A stretch of DNA of 64,000 bases, from contig CAYRHJ010000030.1 in assembly GCA_964424105.1 (NCBI GenBank), forward strand, positions 239,423 through 303,422, read 5' to 3'. The translations under genes were made by a program, and so were the position numbers. Below are positions 42,444 to 51,825 of the stretch, one piece after another; the first letter of the stretch is position 1; the number at the start of each line of letters is the position of its first letter. Source of the DNA: CAYRHJ01 sp964424105 (GTDB lineage: Bacteria; Planctomycetota; Phycisphaerae; UBA1845). The notes below the pieces were generated by a model that saw nothing but the letters and a program-made list of their open reading frames with translations, ran no database searches and was not told the origin of the DNA.

Positions 42444-42725
42444 TCACCGCGACTCCTTCTCATAATCGATCAACGACACGCCTCGTTGTCTGCGAAGCCA
42501 ATCGACAATGCGATCCAGCCCACCGTGGACGTAACGGCCGTCGTCGCCCACCATGGCGATACCCAGCACCGCCCGCTGCCACGCATCTTTCTCGTCCACC
42601 TCGGCCACCGACACGTTGAACGTGTTGGACAGCCGATCTTTGATGCTCTTCAACACCCGACGCTTGTCTTTCAATGACTGCGCGTCACCAATCGACAAAT
42701 CCACCCGCAGCACACCCACCATCAT
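42444..42725 (-). CDS. DUF503 (YlxP-like) protein
   Basis: The 93-residue protein matches DUF503: MVGVLRVDLSIGDAQSLKDKRRVLKSIKDRLSNTFNVSVAEVDEKDAWQRAVLGIAMVG. It is the small ferredoxin-like protein usually encoded next to infB and rbfA. A role in ribosome assembly has been suggested from that location. The ATG overlaps the stop of the upstream zinc-ribbon gene by four bases (ATGA). Confidence 0.92.
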   Translation of the reverse strand: MMVGVLRVDLSIGDAQSLKDKRRVLKSIKDRLSNTFNVSVAEVDEKDAWQRAVLGIAMVGDDGRYVHGGLDRIVDWLRRQRGVSLIDYEKESR

Positions 42726-43954
42726 CGCCCGTCTGTCAACTCCACCGGGACGCGAAGAACCTCTTTCAAATGCGCCGCCGTAAACACGCCGTCGATCGGA
42801 CTGATCCGAAACATCCGAAACGGGTAGGCCCGATCCTTATCCGGGTGTTCCGGCACTTCGTGATGGCTGATCGACCCGATGCGTTTCAAAACGTCAATGA
42901 TGAATCGGCGATCCTCGTTGGCGACACCGTAATACGTCAGCTCGTCCAATAGGTATTCCTCGTCGAACCCGAATGACGTCGGTCGCTCGCGAACCACACG
43001 CTCGGCCAAGTCGCGCATGCCGCAGGCTACGGGAATGAAGAGCGGCGTCAGAACCTGCCATTCCGACGAACGAATCGTCACCAGATATTCCCGCAAAATG
43101 TTGATTCGGGCCCCCATCGCCAATACTCGCGTCTGCTGCGACCCGTCCGGACGAAAGTATACGCTGGTACGCTCGTCGCGATCCTTGGCCCGCGCGGACA
43201 TTTCCACGTCCTGACGAAACTGACCATATCCGTACGATCGGAAAGTCCGCATCAATTGGGGATCGTTCAGCGGCAATACGACTACGACCTCATACACGCC
43301 CGGTGACAGCTCGTCGGCGTAGGACGGCTCGGCGATCCGTTTGACCGTCGGATCGGAAATCCATGAATAGTCGCCCTCCGGCGGTTTCGAACGATCGGCC
43401 ACGGGGTCTGCCGCTCGGTAATAAACGTTGATATCCTTCGGAACGGCATTGACGTACAAACCCTGCCGCCCGCGTTGCTCCAATCGTGGCTCCAATAATC
43501 CGTATCGTTTGGGCGGTGCAGGCGGCTTGATCGGTGTCAGATCGGGGGCCGGTCGTTCGATCGCGCCATCGGTCGAACTGCCCGCCACTTCCCTGCCACC
43601 ACCAAAAAACTGTTCATCAATCAAAGGCCAGGCATATTTCTTCCCCACGAAGATGACCGCAATCAGAATCGCCGCCACGTAGGCCATCTTCGTAATGACG
43701 TCGAATGGATCAAGCTTCTTGCGTGAATGACTCCCAACGACCGAACCCCGCTTTCGCCCGGTCGGACCGGCGGCAGGCTCGGACTTGGATTCGGGGACTT
43801 CCTTGCCAAGATCGGCGAAAAAAAAGTCGATGTCGTCAGGTTCGTTTTCGGGAACCTGGGCTTCCTTGCCGCAATAGGCGCAGCGGACGACTTTCCCCGC
43901 GTCTTCGTCCTTCGCGCGGACGGTATGACCGCACTCCGCCTTGAATTCAATCAT
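42722..43954 (-). CDS. Membrane protein with N-terminal zinc ribbon, within the infB cluster
   Basis: I do not recognise the family. The 410-residue protein starts with a zinc ribbon, IEFKAECGHTVRAKDEDAGKVVRCAYCGKEAQVPE, of the kind often found at the N terminus of planctomycete proteins. An acidic stretch (DDIDFFFADLGKEVPES) follows, then a basic stop-transfer and one membrane helix (about 86-103). The remaining 300 residues are an outer domain with no motif I can name. The ATG at 43954 begins the ribbon; a TTG at 43978, abutting the infB stop, is the alternative. Its place between infB and ylxP is unusual. Confidence 0.72.
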   Translation of the reverse strand: MIEFKAECGHTVRAKDEDAGKVVRCAYCGKEAQVPENEPDDIDFFFADLGKEVPESKSEPAAGPTGRKRGSVVGSHSRKKLDPFDVITKMAYVAAILIAVIFVGKKYAWPLIDEQFFGGGREVAGSSTDGAIERPAPDLTPIKPPAPPKRYGLLEPRLEQRGRQGLYVNAVPKDINVYYRAADPVADRSKPPEGDYSWISDPTVKRIAEPSYADELSPGVYEVVVVLPLNDPQLMRTFRSYGYGQFRQDVEMSARAKDRDERTSVYFRPDGSQQTRVLAMGARINILREYLVTIRSSEWQVLTPLFIPVACGMRDLAERVVRERPTSFGFDEEYLLDELTYYGVANEDRRFIIDVLKRIGSISHHEVPEHPDKDRAYPFRMFRISPIDGVFTAAHLKEVLRVPVELTDGR

Positions 43955-43978
43955 GACCGTCGCCGGCGCGGAAACCAA

Positions 43979-46765
43979 CTAGTTGCCGCTAAGCTTCCGA
44001 GCGTGTTGAACAACCTCGAACGTTTCGATGACATCCCCCGCCTTGACGTCGTCATATCCGTCCAGACGGATGCCGCATTCCATCCCCGCGCGAACTTCTT
44101 TCACATCATCCTTGAAGCGACGCAGTGAACCGATCCGATTCCTATCCCGGACGACCACGCCGTCCCGCGTCAGACGCGCTATGTGGTTCCGATGAACCAC
44201 CCCGTTCGATACCAGACAACCAGCCACCACGCCCAGCTTCGAAATCCGAAACACGTCGCGCACGTCGCAGCTCGCCCGCGGCTCCTCCTTCTCCTCAGGT
44301 TCCAACATCCCTTCCATGGCCTTGCGGATATCGTCCAGTACCTCGTAAACGACCTTGTACGGCCGAATGTCCACGCCCTTTTCATCGGCCAGCTTCTTGG
44401 CGCCGGGGCTGGTAATCACACGAAACGCCACCACGATCGCATCCGACGCGTCGGCCAGCAAAATATCACTATCTGTCACCGGACCGACTCCGCTGTGCCG
44501 AACGGACAGTCGCACCTCGCCCGATGGAAGTCGCTCCAGCATGCTCCGCAATGCGTCCAGCGATCCGTCCACGTCCGCACGGATGATCACGTTCAATTCC
44601 GGAATCTCGCCGATGTCCCGACGTTTGAACACGTCTTCCAGCGAACGATACCGCCGAGACTCCGTCCGGCCCTCGCTGGTTCGAAAACGCCGCACTCCAT
44701 CCGCCACTAACTTGGCTCGTTGCATCGACTTCACTTCATACAGCTTGTCACCCGCCATCGGAACCTCGTCCAATCCCCACACTTCCACAGGAATCGATGG
44801 CCCCGCCTGTTTCAAACGCTTGCCTCGATCGTCGATCAGCGCCCGCACCTTGCCGAACGCATGACCGCACACCACGATACATCCCGTTTCCAGCACGCCC
44901 TCTTGGATCAGCACCCGCACCACCGCTCCGACGCCCTCCTTCGTCTCCGCTTCGATCACCGTGCCCATCGCGCCGCCCTTGTGATCAGCATTCAGGTCCA
45001 ACACTTCGCCCAACGCCACCAAGTGCTCGACCAATTCGTCGATCCCCTCGCCCGTCACCGTGGACGTCCGAAGCACGTCCGTTTCACCACCCCAATCCCC
45101 GCTGGGCGTCAACCCCTGTTCGCTCAACTGCCCGAACGCCTTATTGATGTCACAACCCGGCAGATCAATCTTGTTCAACGCCACCACCACCGGCACGCCG
45201 GCAGCCTTCGCATGATTGATCGCCTCGATCGTTTGCGGCATCACACCATCATCCGCCGCAACCACCAATACCACGATATCCGTCATCTGGGCACCACGAG
45301 CGCGCATCGCCGTGAAAGCTTCGTGACCAGGCGTATCCAAAAACGTCAGCCGACCACCCGTCTTGTGTTGCAGGTGATAGGCTCCGATGTGCTGCGTGAT
45401 CCCGCCGTCTTCCTTATCCACCACGTGCGTCGCCCGGATCGCATCCAGCAAACTCGTCTTGCCATGGTCCACGTGGCCCAACATCGTCACCACTGGTGGT
45501 CGCTGCTTTAACTCTCCAGGCTCACGAGCTTCGTATTCCTCCCTGATTTCATCCAACGGCGTCTTGGCCGGCATGACCGTCAGCGTGATGCCGTGCTCCA
45601 AGGCCACATACTCCGCCATTTCGGCGGAAATCTCCATATTGACATTGCCTATTACGTTGAATTCACGGCGAAGGATCGGCAAAATCTGCAACATGGAAAT
45701 TCCGGTCGCTGCGCACAAATCCTTCATAATCACCGGAGCCTGAACACTCGCCTCGGTCTTCTGAGCCATCGACGTTCCCGGCGACGTTGGCCCCGCCTTC
45801 TCCGACACGCGATGCGCCCCGATCCGCCGCCCGGTCGCGCCCGTAATACGCTCCTGCCGCTCCAGCAGATCCCGATCGCGCCACTCCTTCAACTTTTCAT
45901 TAGCCACTTCCGTGCCGGAATAGCGACGACTCGTACGGCTCTTCTGTGGACTCTCCGGAGTCGCCCCCGCGCGCACGCGACCCCGACGTTGACGGGCCGC
46001 CTCCAGACTTTCCGCTGTGCTTTCACCAGGCGGCGAAGCCGTACCGGGCGGCGAAACGGGGCGGCGACGCATTTCCGGCCGGCCGTAGTTCTGTTCCGGC
46101 GCCTCGTATCGAACCACTCGTGGACCTTTTAGCTGCGCCGGGCGTGGCACGTTTTGCGGCCCTGCCGGTCCAACCGGTTCCTCCACTTTCGCCGATGCGA
46201 CGCCTCGTTCGGCAACCGACGGCGCCTTGATTCCTGTTTCCACCGCCGCTGCGCCAGTCGAAACTCTCTCCTCTCGCGATTTCGCCACTTTCGAATCAAC
46301 CACAGACTCGCCCAAGCCCGCCGCCTCGCGGAGCGCATCCGTGGACGAGGCCCCATCAGCAGACGCCGAAGCCGGCTCCAACGTCGCAGCAGCAGACCCG
46401 CCGCTCAACTCCGACGGGTCGCCAGGCTCAGCAGCCTCCGGTGTTTCCATAGTCGCCACCGCGGTCGTTTCAATTGAATCTGACGCGCCGTCGGTCGGGT
46501 CGTTTGCGATCTGCGCGACTCTCGTCGCTGCTTTCTTCTTCGCACGCTTGCGTATCTTGGCCAGGTCCACGCGCTTGGCGGTTTCCATCGTCGTGACGTG
46601 AGCGCCCTCACTGAACCATTCGCGAATCGTCGCTTCCAAGCCAGCGCTAAGTGTCGCCATGTGATTCTTCACCGGCAGACCCTCAGCCTGGCATTTTTCC
46701 ACAATGATCTTGCTATTGACGCTCAGTTCCTTCGCAAGATTATGAACACGAATTCGGTCCGCCAC
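43979..46765 (-). CDS. infB: Translation initiation factor IF-2
   Basis: IF-2 places initiator tRNA on the 30S subunit. The 928-residue protein opens with the IF2_N motif VADRIRVHNLAKELSVNSKII. It then has a Pro/Ala/Arg-rich linker, a second IF2_N-like region (VIMKDLCAATGISMLQILPILRREF), and the G domain with GHVDHGKTSLLDAI, DTPGHEAFTAMRARG and NKIDLPG. The C-terminal beta-barrels follow to the end. The GTG at 46765 was chosen because GGAGGT lies five bases upstream; codons further 5' overlap that site. nusA ends 71 bp upstream. Confidence 0.97.
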   Translation of the reverse strand: MADRIRVHNLAKELSVNSKIIVEKCQAEGLPVKNHMATLSAGLEATIREWFSEGAHVTTMETAKRVDLAKIRKRAKKKAATRVAQIANDPTDGASDSIETTAVATMETPEAAEPGDPSELSGGSAAATLEPASASADGASSTDALREAAGLGESVVDSKVAKSREERVSTGAAAVETGIKAPSVAERGVASAKVEEPVGPAGPQNVPRPAQLKGPRVVRYEAPEQNYGRPEMRRRPVSPPGTASPPGESTAESLEAARQRRGRVRAGATPESPQKSRTSRRYSGTEVANEKLKEWRDRDLLERQERITGATGRRIGAHRVSEKAGPTSPGTSMAQKTEASVQAPVIMKDLCAATGISMLQILPILRREFNVIGNVNMEISAEMAEYVALEHGITLTVMPAKTPLDEIREEYEAREPGELKQRPPVVTMLGHVDHGKTSLLDAIRATHVVDKEDGGITQHIGAYHLQHKTGGRLTFLDTPGHEAFTAMRARGAQMTDIVVLVVAADDGVMPQTIEAINHAKAAGVPVVVALNKIDLPGCDINKAFGQLSEQGLTPSGDWGGETDVLRTSTVTGEGIDELVEHLVALGEVLDLNADHKGGAMGTVIEAETKEGVGAVVRVLIQEGVLETGCIVVCGHAFGKVRALIDDRGKRLKQAGPSIPVEVWGLDEVPMAGDKLYEVKSMQRAKLVADGVRRFRTSEGRTESRRYRSLEDVFKRRDIGEIPELNVIIRADVDGSLDALRSMLERLPSGEVRLSVRHSGVGPVTDSDILLADASDAIVVAFRVITSPGAKKLADEKGVDIRPYKVVYEVLDDIRKAMEGMLEPEEKEEPRASCDVRDVFRISKLGVVAGCLVSNGVVHRNHIARLTRDGVVVRDRNRIGSLRRFKDDVKEVRAGMECGIRLDGYDDVKAGDVIETFEVVQHARKLSGN

Positions 46766-46836
46766 GCACAACCTCCACACCTTGCTTCAGTCGCAGCTCA
46801 AACGCACGTCAATCATCACAACGCCCGCCAAAAAAC

Positions 46837-48276
46837 CTATTCCGACCCGTGCTTCGCCTTCTCATTGTCGCCGGTCTCCTGAACACCAGCGTCAAGTTCG
46901 GGTGCGTCCGTCCCCTCTTGCGTTTCAATCTCGCTCGTTCGCACGACGGCGCCAGCCTCCACGCCCACCGACAGCGCGGATTCGATGACCATCGAATCGC
47001 CCACCGCGGACGCATACACCGTCACGTCGTCACCGGAAATCTCCGTGGACGCCTCGTCACCCTCCAGCGCCTCTTTGGGCCCAGCCAAACGTGCAGCCTC
47101 AGCCGCAACTTTTGCGGCCGCTTTCTCCACCTGAAGCTCCTCCGCTCGCTTGGTTGCAGACGCGACCACGTTATTGGCCAGCTCTTCCGTCAATCCCAGC
47201 TCGTTGACCAACGGATCCGCGCCCACTTCCTTGACGTCCATGACCGAGACCATGCCCATCGCCAACAGCTTGTCGATTAGCACGTCCTCAATCCCTTCGA
47301 CGCGACGCAACGTCGTCATCATCTCATCCAGGCCCTTGTTGTATTCAGCCGGCGTCGAAATATCGATGTCCCAACCCGTCAGCCTCGCCGCCAGACGAAC
47401 GTTCTGCCCCCGTTTCCCAATCGCCAACGACAATTGATCCTCCGCCACAACCACGGTCGCGCGACCCAGCTCGAAACACAAAGCCACCTCCTGTATCTCA
47501 GCGGGCTTCAATGCATTGCCGATTAGAATCTGCGACGATTCGTTCCAACGCACGATGTCAATCTTCTCGCCGCCCAACTCGTCCACGATGTTTCGAATGC
47601 GACTCCCCCGCACCCCCACGCAAGCCCCCACGGCATCAACCTTCATATCGATGCTGGCCACCGCCACCTTCGTCCGATACCCCGCTTCGCGGGCCAGCGC
47701 GCGAATCTCAATGATCCGCTCCGCCACCTCGGGCACCTCAAGTTCAAATAGCCTGCGGATGTAATCCGGATGCGTTCGCGTCAACACAATCTTCACTTGA
47801 TGCGGCGCCTCGTGAACGTCAAGGATCATTCCCCGGATTCGCTCGCCCGCATGATGCGACTCGCCCGGAATCTGTTCGCTCCTCGGCAGAATCGCCTCCG
47901 CTCGACCCAGATTCACGATGATCGCTCCGCCCTCGTAACGCGATACCGTACCCGTCAGCACCGTGCCCACCCGTTCCGAATACTCGTCGAATATGCTGGA
48001 TCGTTCCGCTTCGCGAATCCGCTGAATCATCACCTGCTTGGCCGTCTGCGCCGCGATCCGACCCACGGTCTTCATCTCGATCGATTCACCATTCATCTCC
48101 GCCGTGATTTCACCACTCAAGCGGTCGATGCGGACCTGAACGTCCCCGTCCAGTCCGTAGGCCTTGCGCGCCGCAGACACCATGGCCGACTCGATATCTT
48201 CGAAGATCAGCTCCTTTTCGATATTCCTGTCCCGGCTGATCGAATCGACCAGCCGAACCAATTCCGAGCTGTTCAT
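46837..48276 (-). CDS. nusA: Transcription termination/antitermination factor NusA
   Basis: NusA binds RNA polymerase and RNA and affects pausing and termination. The 479-residue protein has the N-terminal domain (MNSSELVRLVDSISRDRNIEKELIFEDIESAM), an S1 domain (RVGTVLTGTVSRYEGGAIIVNLG), and two KH domains (VGACVGVRGSRIRNIVDELGGEKIDIV and LSLAIGKRGQNVRLAARLTGWDIDI). An acidic C-terminal extension follows. Start is the ATG at 48276; codons further upstream run into a terminator hairpin at 48362-48396, so they are excluded. Confidence 0.97.
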   Translation of the reverse strand: MNSSELVRLVDSISRDRNIEKELIFEDIESAMVSAARKAYGLDGDVQVRIDRLSGEITAEMNGESIEMKTVGRIAAQTAKQVMIQRIREAERSSIFDEYSERVGTVLTGTVSRYEGGAIIVNLGRAEAILPRSEQIPGESHHAGERIRGMILDVHEAPHQVKIVLTRTHPDYIRRLFELEVPEVAERIIEIRALAREAGYRTKVAVASIDMKVDAVGACVGVRGSRIRNIVDELGGEKIDIVRWNESSQILIGNALKPAEIQEVALCFELGRATVVVAEDQLSLAIGKRGQNVRLAARLTGWDIDISTPAEYNKGLDEMMTTLRRVEGIEDVLIDKLLAMGMVSVMDVKEVGADPLVNELGLTEELANNVVASATKRAEELQVEKAAAKVAAEAARLAGPKEALEGDEASTEISGDDVTVYASAVGDSMVIESALSVGVEAGAVVRTSEIETQEGTDAPELDAGVQETGDNEKAKHGSE

Positions 48277-48361
48277 AATCGGTAACGAACCCTTCTGCTC
48301 TCGCGCGAATGACCTTGCGCCACAACGGCCCTTGCTTTCACTGCCCCGGCCAACCGGATAC

Positions 48362-48396
48362 AAAAAAAGTGGGCGCACACCGCGTTCCCACTTTCC
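48362..48396 (-). terminator. Intrinsic terminator after the MalK-type gene
   Basis: On the minus strand AAAGTGGG and CCCACTTT pair around a 12-base loop, with the last arm running into seven Ts. It lies about 100 bp after the ABC ATPase stop and before nusA, so it separates the two transcripts. Confidence 0.85.
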
Positions 48397-48498
48397 TCGC
48401 CGACACCGCCCACGATTGTTTAACTTGCTCGCTAGTGCATGGTGGCCTCGGCCTCGTATGACGACGGAAGCGCCAATCCACTGACGTTCAAAACACCG

Positions 48499-49623
48499 TT
48501 ATGCAGCATCTGACTCGAAAGTGGCGATATTTCTTCCACCACCATCCTGATCAAATAACCAAAGACCCTCGCCGTCCGGGACGATCCACGCGCTCGCACC
48601 TTCCGAAAAATTCGCCGTCGGAACCACACGTCCCACGACCTCCTGTCCGTCGGAAAATCGTCCGTGAATCTCCTGCCGGTCTCCCAGCGGCAATATCAAC
48701 TCGACCGACACCTGAAAGGCAGGCGATTCGGGCCGAACATCAAACACCACGCAGCGATCCGCGCGGAATCCCAACTCGACACGCCCAACACCGCCATGCA
48801 TGCCAACGCACCGCGACGGCATCGGGATACGACAACTGGACACCACGAATTCAACGCCATGCGATGATCGCTCCAAATTCCCGGCGATCAGATTCAGCGG
48901 CGACGATCCCACGATACCTGCGACGTATCGGTTCAACGGGCAATCAAAAACCACCTGCGCCCGATCAAACTGCTCGATCCGACCGTCCCGCATCACCGCC
49001 AAACGGTCCGCCAGCATCATGGCCTCGTGCTGGTCGTGCGTAACGTATATTTGCGTCATATTCAAGTCTCGCTGCAATTGACGCATCTCCAATCGCATCT
49101 CCGCACGCAACCGGGCATCCAGATTCGCCAACGGTTCGTCCAATAAAAACGCATTAGGCCGCCGAACAATTGCCCGCCCCAACGCGACTCGTTGCTGCTG
49201 CCCGCCGGAAAGCTCGTGCGGACGGCGATTCAGTAACTCTGTAATTTTCAATCGCCCAGCAACCGCTGAAACGCGGGACTTAATTTCCGGCTTCGCCAAA
49301 TTCCGCATTCGCAGCCCGAACCCAAGATTCTCTTTCACCGAAAGATGCGGATAAAGGGCGTAGTGCTGAAAAACCAACGCCACGTCACGATCACGCGGTG
49401 AAGTGTCATTCACATATTTACCGCCAATATCGATCGATCCACGGGTCGGCTGTTCGAGACCGGCAATCAAACGAAGCGTCGTCGTCTTGCCACACCCGGA
49501 AGGACCCAGCAAAACCACCGACTCGCCATGATTCACCGCCAGCGTTACACCATCCACGGCCAAGACGCATTCGCGACGCGTCTTAAACTCTTTGGTGACG
49601 TCCTTCAGCGTAACGGTAGCCAT
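48499..49623 (-). CDS. ABC transporter ATPase of the MalK/UgpC type
   Basis: The 374-residue protein has Walker A GPSGCGKTTTLRLIAG, Q-loop VFQHYALYPHLSVKENLGFGL, signature LSGGQQQRVALGRAIVRRP, Walker B AFLLDEPLANLDA and the H-loop THDQHEAMMLADR. The C-terminal 130 residues form the OB-like regulatory domain of sugar importers (about 240-374). It is the energising subunit of a sugar or glycerol-phosphate importer. No permease or binding protein is adjacent, so it probably serves several importers, as MsmK does. The ATG at 49623 fits the family start; the GTG at 49677 is possible. Confidence 0.92.
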   Translation of the reverse strand: MATVTLKDVTKEFKTRRECVLAVDGVTLAVNHGESVVLLGPSGCGKTTTLRLIAGLEQPTRGSIDIGGKYVNDTSPRDRDVALVFQHYALYPHLSVKENLGFGLRMRNLAKPEIKSRVSAVAGRLKITELLNRRPHELSGGQQQRVALGRAIVRRPNAFLLDEPLANLDARLRAEMRLEMRQLQRDLNMTQIYVTHDQHEAMMLADRLAVMRDGRIEQFDRAQVVFDCPLNRYVAGIVGSSPLNLIAGNLERSSHGVEFVVSSCRIPMPSRCVGMHGGVGRVELGFRADRCVVFDVRPESPAFQVSVELILPLGDRQEIHGRFSDGQEVVGRVVPTANFSEGASAWIVPDGEGLWLFDQDGGGRNIATFESDAA

Positions 49624-49696
49624 TCTTCCTTCGCGCAGAATCTCCTCAATCAGCCGCGCCTTTCTCGCCGCCGACACGGGCCTCTTTCGCGGGTGG

Positions 49697-49724
49697 ATTA
49701 TAATTCACTAGCATGGTGTGTCAA
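49697..49724 (-). promoter_or_regulatory. Perfect-hexamer sigma-70 type promoter for the ABC ATPase
   Basis: On the minus strand TTGACA (49724-49719) and TATAAT (49702-49697) match consensus in all 12 positions, with a 16-bp spacer. Transcription would begin near 49690, about 67 nt before the ATG at 49623. Confidence 0.8.
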
Positions 49725-49860
49725 ATTGCGTACTACCGCCCTTTGCAATTTCTACCGTCGACCGCAAATACTCCGCTTTTGCCCAGACGACCCATGGTCC
49801 GGATGACCATGAACTGATTTGACAATCTCTTTGTTGGCATTCGAGAGTTCCAGACGGATA

Positions 49861-51825
49861 ATGGGGCAAATGAATGGTCTGAACGAAGATCAACCTTCGC
49901 TTGAAATCGGTTCCCGCGAGCATGTCATCCTGGGGACCGCGGGGCACATCGACCATGGCAAGACATCTCTCGTCAAGGCTCTAACCGGTGTCAACACCGA
50001 TCGCCTCCCGGAAGAGCAACGCCGGGGGATGACGATCGAACTCGGTTTCGCGGAACTGATTATCCCACCCCTGCACTTCGGAATCGTGGATGTCCCCGGT
50101 CATGAACGCCTGGTTCGTACCATGGTGGCGGGTGCGACGGGGATCGACTTGGCCCTCATCGTCGTCGCGGGTGACGATTCAGTCATGCCGCAAACCATCG
50201 AGCACGTCGAGGTGCTAGGCTTGATGGGCATTCATCAGGCCGTCGTGGCCATCACCAAGTGCGACCTGGTCGACGATGTCATGTTGGATATCGTCGAGCA
50301 GGACATCCGCGAATTGCTCGAACGCACGCCCATGGCGGGGGCAGACTTCGTTCGTGTTTCGTCAACGACAGGCGCGGGCATTGACCGCCTCAAGCACGCT
50401 CTTGCTACCGTGGCGACGGCGATTTCACGCACTCGTCATGACGGCCCGTTTCGCATGGCCATCGACCGCGTTTTCCCGATTCAAGGTCGCGGAACGGTCG
50501 TGACAGGTTCGGTCATTCAGGGATCCGTGTCCGCGGGCGAAACGCTTGAACTCTTGCCTTCCGTCACCTCCTGCCGCGTCCGCGACCTTCAAACGCATGG
50601 CCAAACCAGCCGCGAAGTTGCACTCGGACAACGGGCCGCTCTGAATCTCATCGGTCTGGATCGCGACCGGACATCTCGCGGTCACGAACTCGCAGTACCG
50701 GGCTATCTGACACCCGCGAAGCGCATGGACGCTTCCTTCCGGGTATTGCCCGCCGCCGGAAGACCCATCAAACCATTCAGCCGAATACGCGTACATATGG
50801 GCACTGCGGAATTGCAGGCCAAGGTCGTACCCCTCGATCATCAGCCGCTGCCTCCCGGTGCGCGCGGCATGGTTCAATTTCGATTCAACGAGCCGGTCGT
50901 CGCCGCCCACGGCCAACGATTCATTGCCCGTGCGGAAAACGGTTCACGCACCATCGGGGGCGGGATTATTCTTCGTCCGGACGCCAAACGCTGGGGTTCC
51001 GATCGCCCGGCGGAACGGGCAGCGTTGGAACGACTCGAAACCGGCCAACCATTGGATCGGCTCGAACAAGTCCTGGACGAATCCGGATTCGAACCACTCA
51101 GTGACTTGCAATTGGCCGCCCGCAGCGGCCTGTCGCCCGGCGATGTCGCGTCAGCCATCGCCCAACTCGATGCGAACAACAAACGTGTTGCGTTGGCCGG
51201 AACGGACCGGAAAGTCAGCCCTGTGGTCATTGACGGCGTGCTTCAGGCTGCGGAGCGCTGGTTGGATCGTTTTCATGTTGACCATCCCGACCGCCCGGGT
51301 TGCGACGTTGATGCGCTGGTGGGTTGGTTGGAGCGCAAGAGCACGCCGGGATGGGGTCGTCCGCTATTCGATCGATTCGTCTTGGAAGAACGAGGCATGG
51401 TTCGTGGACGATTCGTTTGCCAGCCTCGATTCGCACCGGCTATGTCCGCGAAGGACGAACGCGTTTATGATGCCCTGTTGACCGCGTTGCGGGCCGGCGC
51501 TTTTCAGCCGCCGTCTCCGGAAGAGCTGGCTAAACAATTGGAAGCGGATATCAAGCATGTTCGACGGCTGATGACCATCGCATCATCGGTGGACGCGATC
51601 GTAAAAGTGGACGCGTCGATCTATCTCGCCGCTGAAAACGAAGGCCAACTTCGTTCGACCGTTGCTCGACTCATGAATGGCTCGAAAGGAGTCGCCATCA
51701 CGACCGTACGCGAACAACTCAAAACCAGCCGCAAGTATGCCGTTCCCTTCATGGAATATCTGGATCGGATCGGGTTCACCCGCCGGGAAGGTGACGTCCG
51801 CGTTCTGTGTGAACCATCGACATGA
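49861..51825 (+). CDS. selB: Selenocysteine-specific elongation factor SelB
   Basis: SelB carries selenocysteyl-tRNA to UGA codons marked by a SECIS hairpin. The 654-residue protein has an EF-Tu-like G domain (GTAGHIDHGKTSLVKALTG, RRGMTIELGFAEL, DVPGHERLVRTM, ITKCDL). Beta-barrel domains with VFPIQGRGTVVTGSV follow. The C-terminal 260 residues hold the winged-helix array, ending in SRKYAVPFMEYLDRIGFTRREGDVRVL. The ATG at 49861 was chosen; a TTG at 49819 and an ATG at 49870 are possible. It overlaps selA by four bases (ATGA), with selB first, the reverse of the usual order. Confidence 0.96.
   Translation: MGQMNGLNEDQPSLEIGSREHVILGTAGHIDHGKTSLVKALTGVNTDRLPEEQRRGMTIELGFAELIIPPLHFGIVDVPGHERLVRTMVAGATGIDLALIVVAGDDSVMPQTIEHVEVLGLMGIHQAVVAITKCDLVDDVMLDIVEQDIRELLERTPMAGADFVRVSSTTGAGIDRLKHALATVATAISRTRHDGPFRMAIDRVFPIQGRGTVVTGSVIQGSVSAGETLELLPSVTSCRVRDLQTHGQTSREVALGQRAALNLIGLDRDRTSRGHELAVPGYLTPAKRMDASFRVLPAAGRPIKPFSRIRVHMGTAELQAKVVPLDHQPLPPGARGMVQFRFNEPVVAAHGQRFIARAENGSRTIGGGIILRPDAKRWGSDRPAERAALERLETGQPLDRLEQVLDESGFEPLSDLQLAARSGLSPGDVASAIAQLDANNKRVALAGTDRKVSPVVIDGVLQAAERWLDRFHVDHPDRPGCDVDALVGWLERKSTPGWGRPLFDRFVLEERGMVRGRFVCQPRFAPAMSAKDERVYDALLTALRAGAFQPPSPEELAKQLEADIKHVRRLMTIASSVDAIVKVDASIYLAAENEGQLRSTVARLMNGSKGVAITTVREQLKTSRKYAVPFMEYLDRIGFTRREGDVRVLCEPST

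Noticed and set aside
48277..48378. Upstream extension of nusA
   Set aside because: It begins inside a terminator hairpin; the family start is at 48276.
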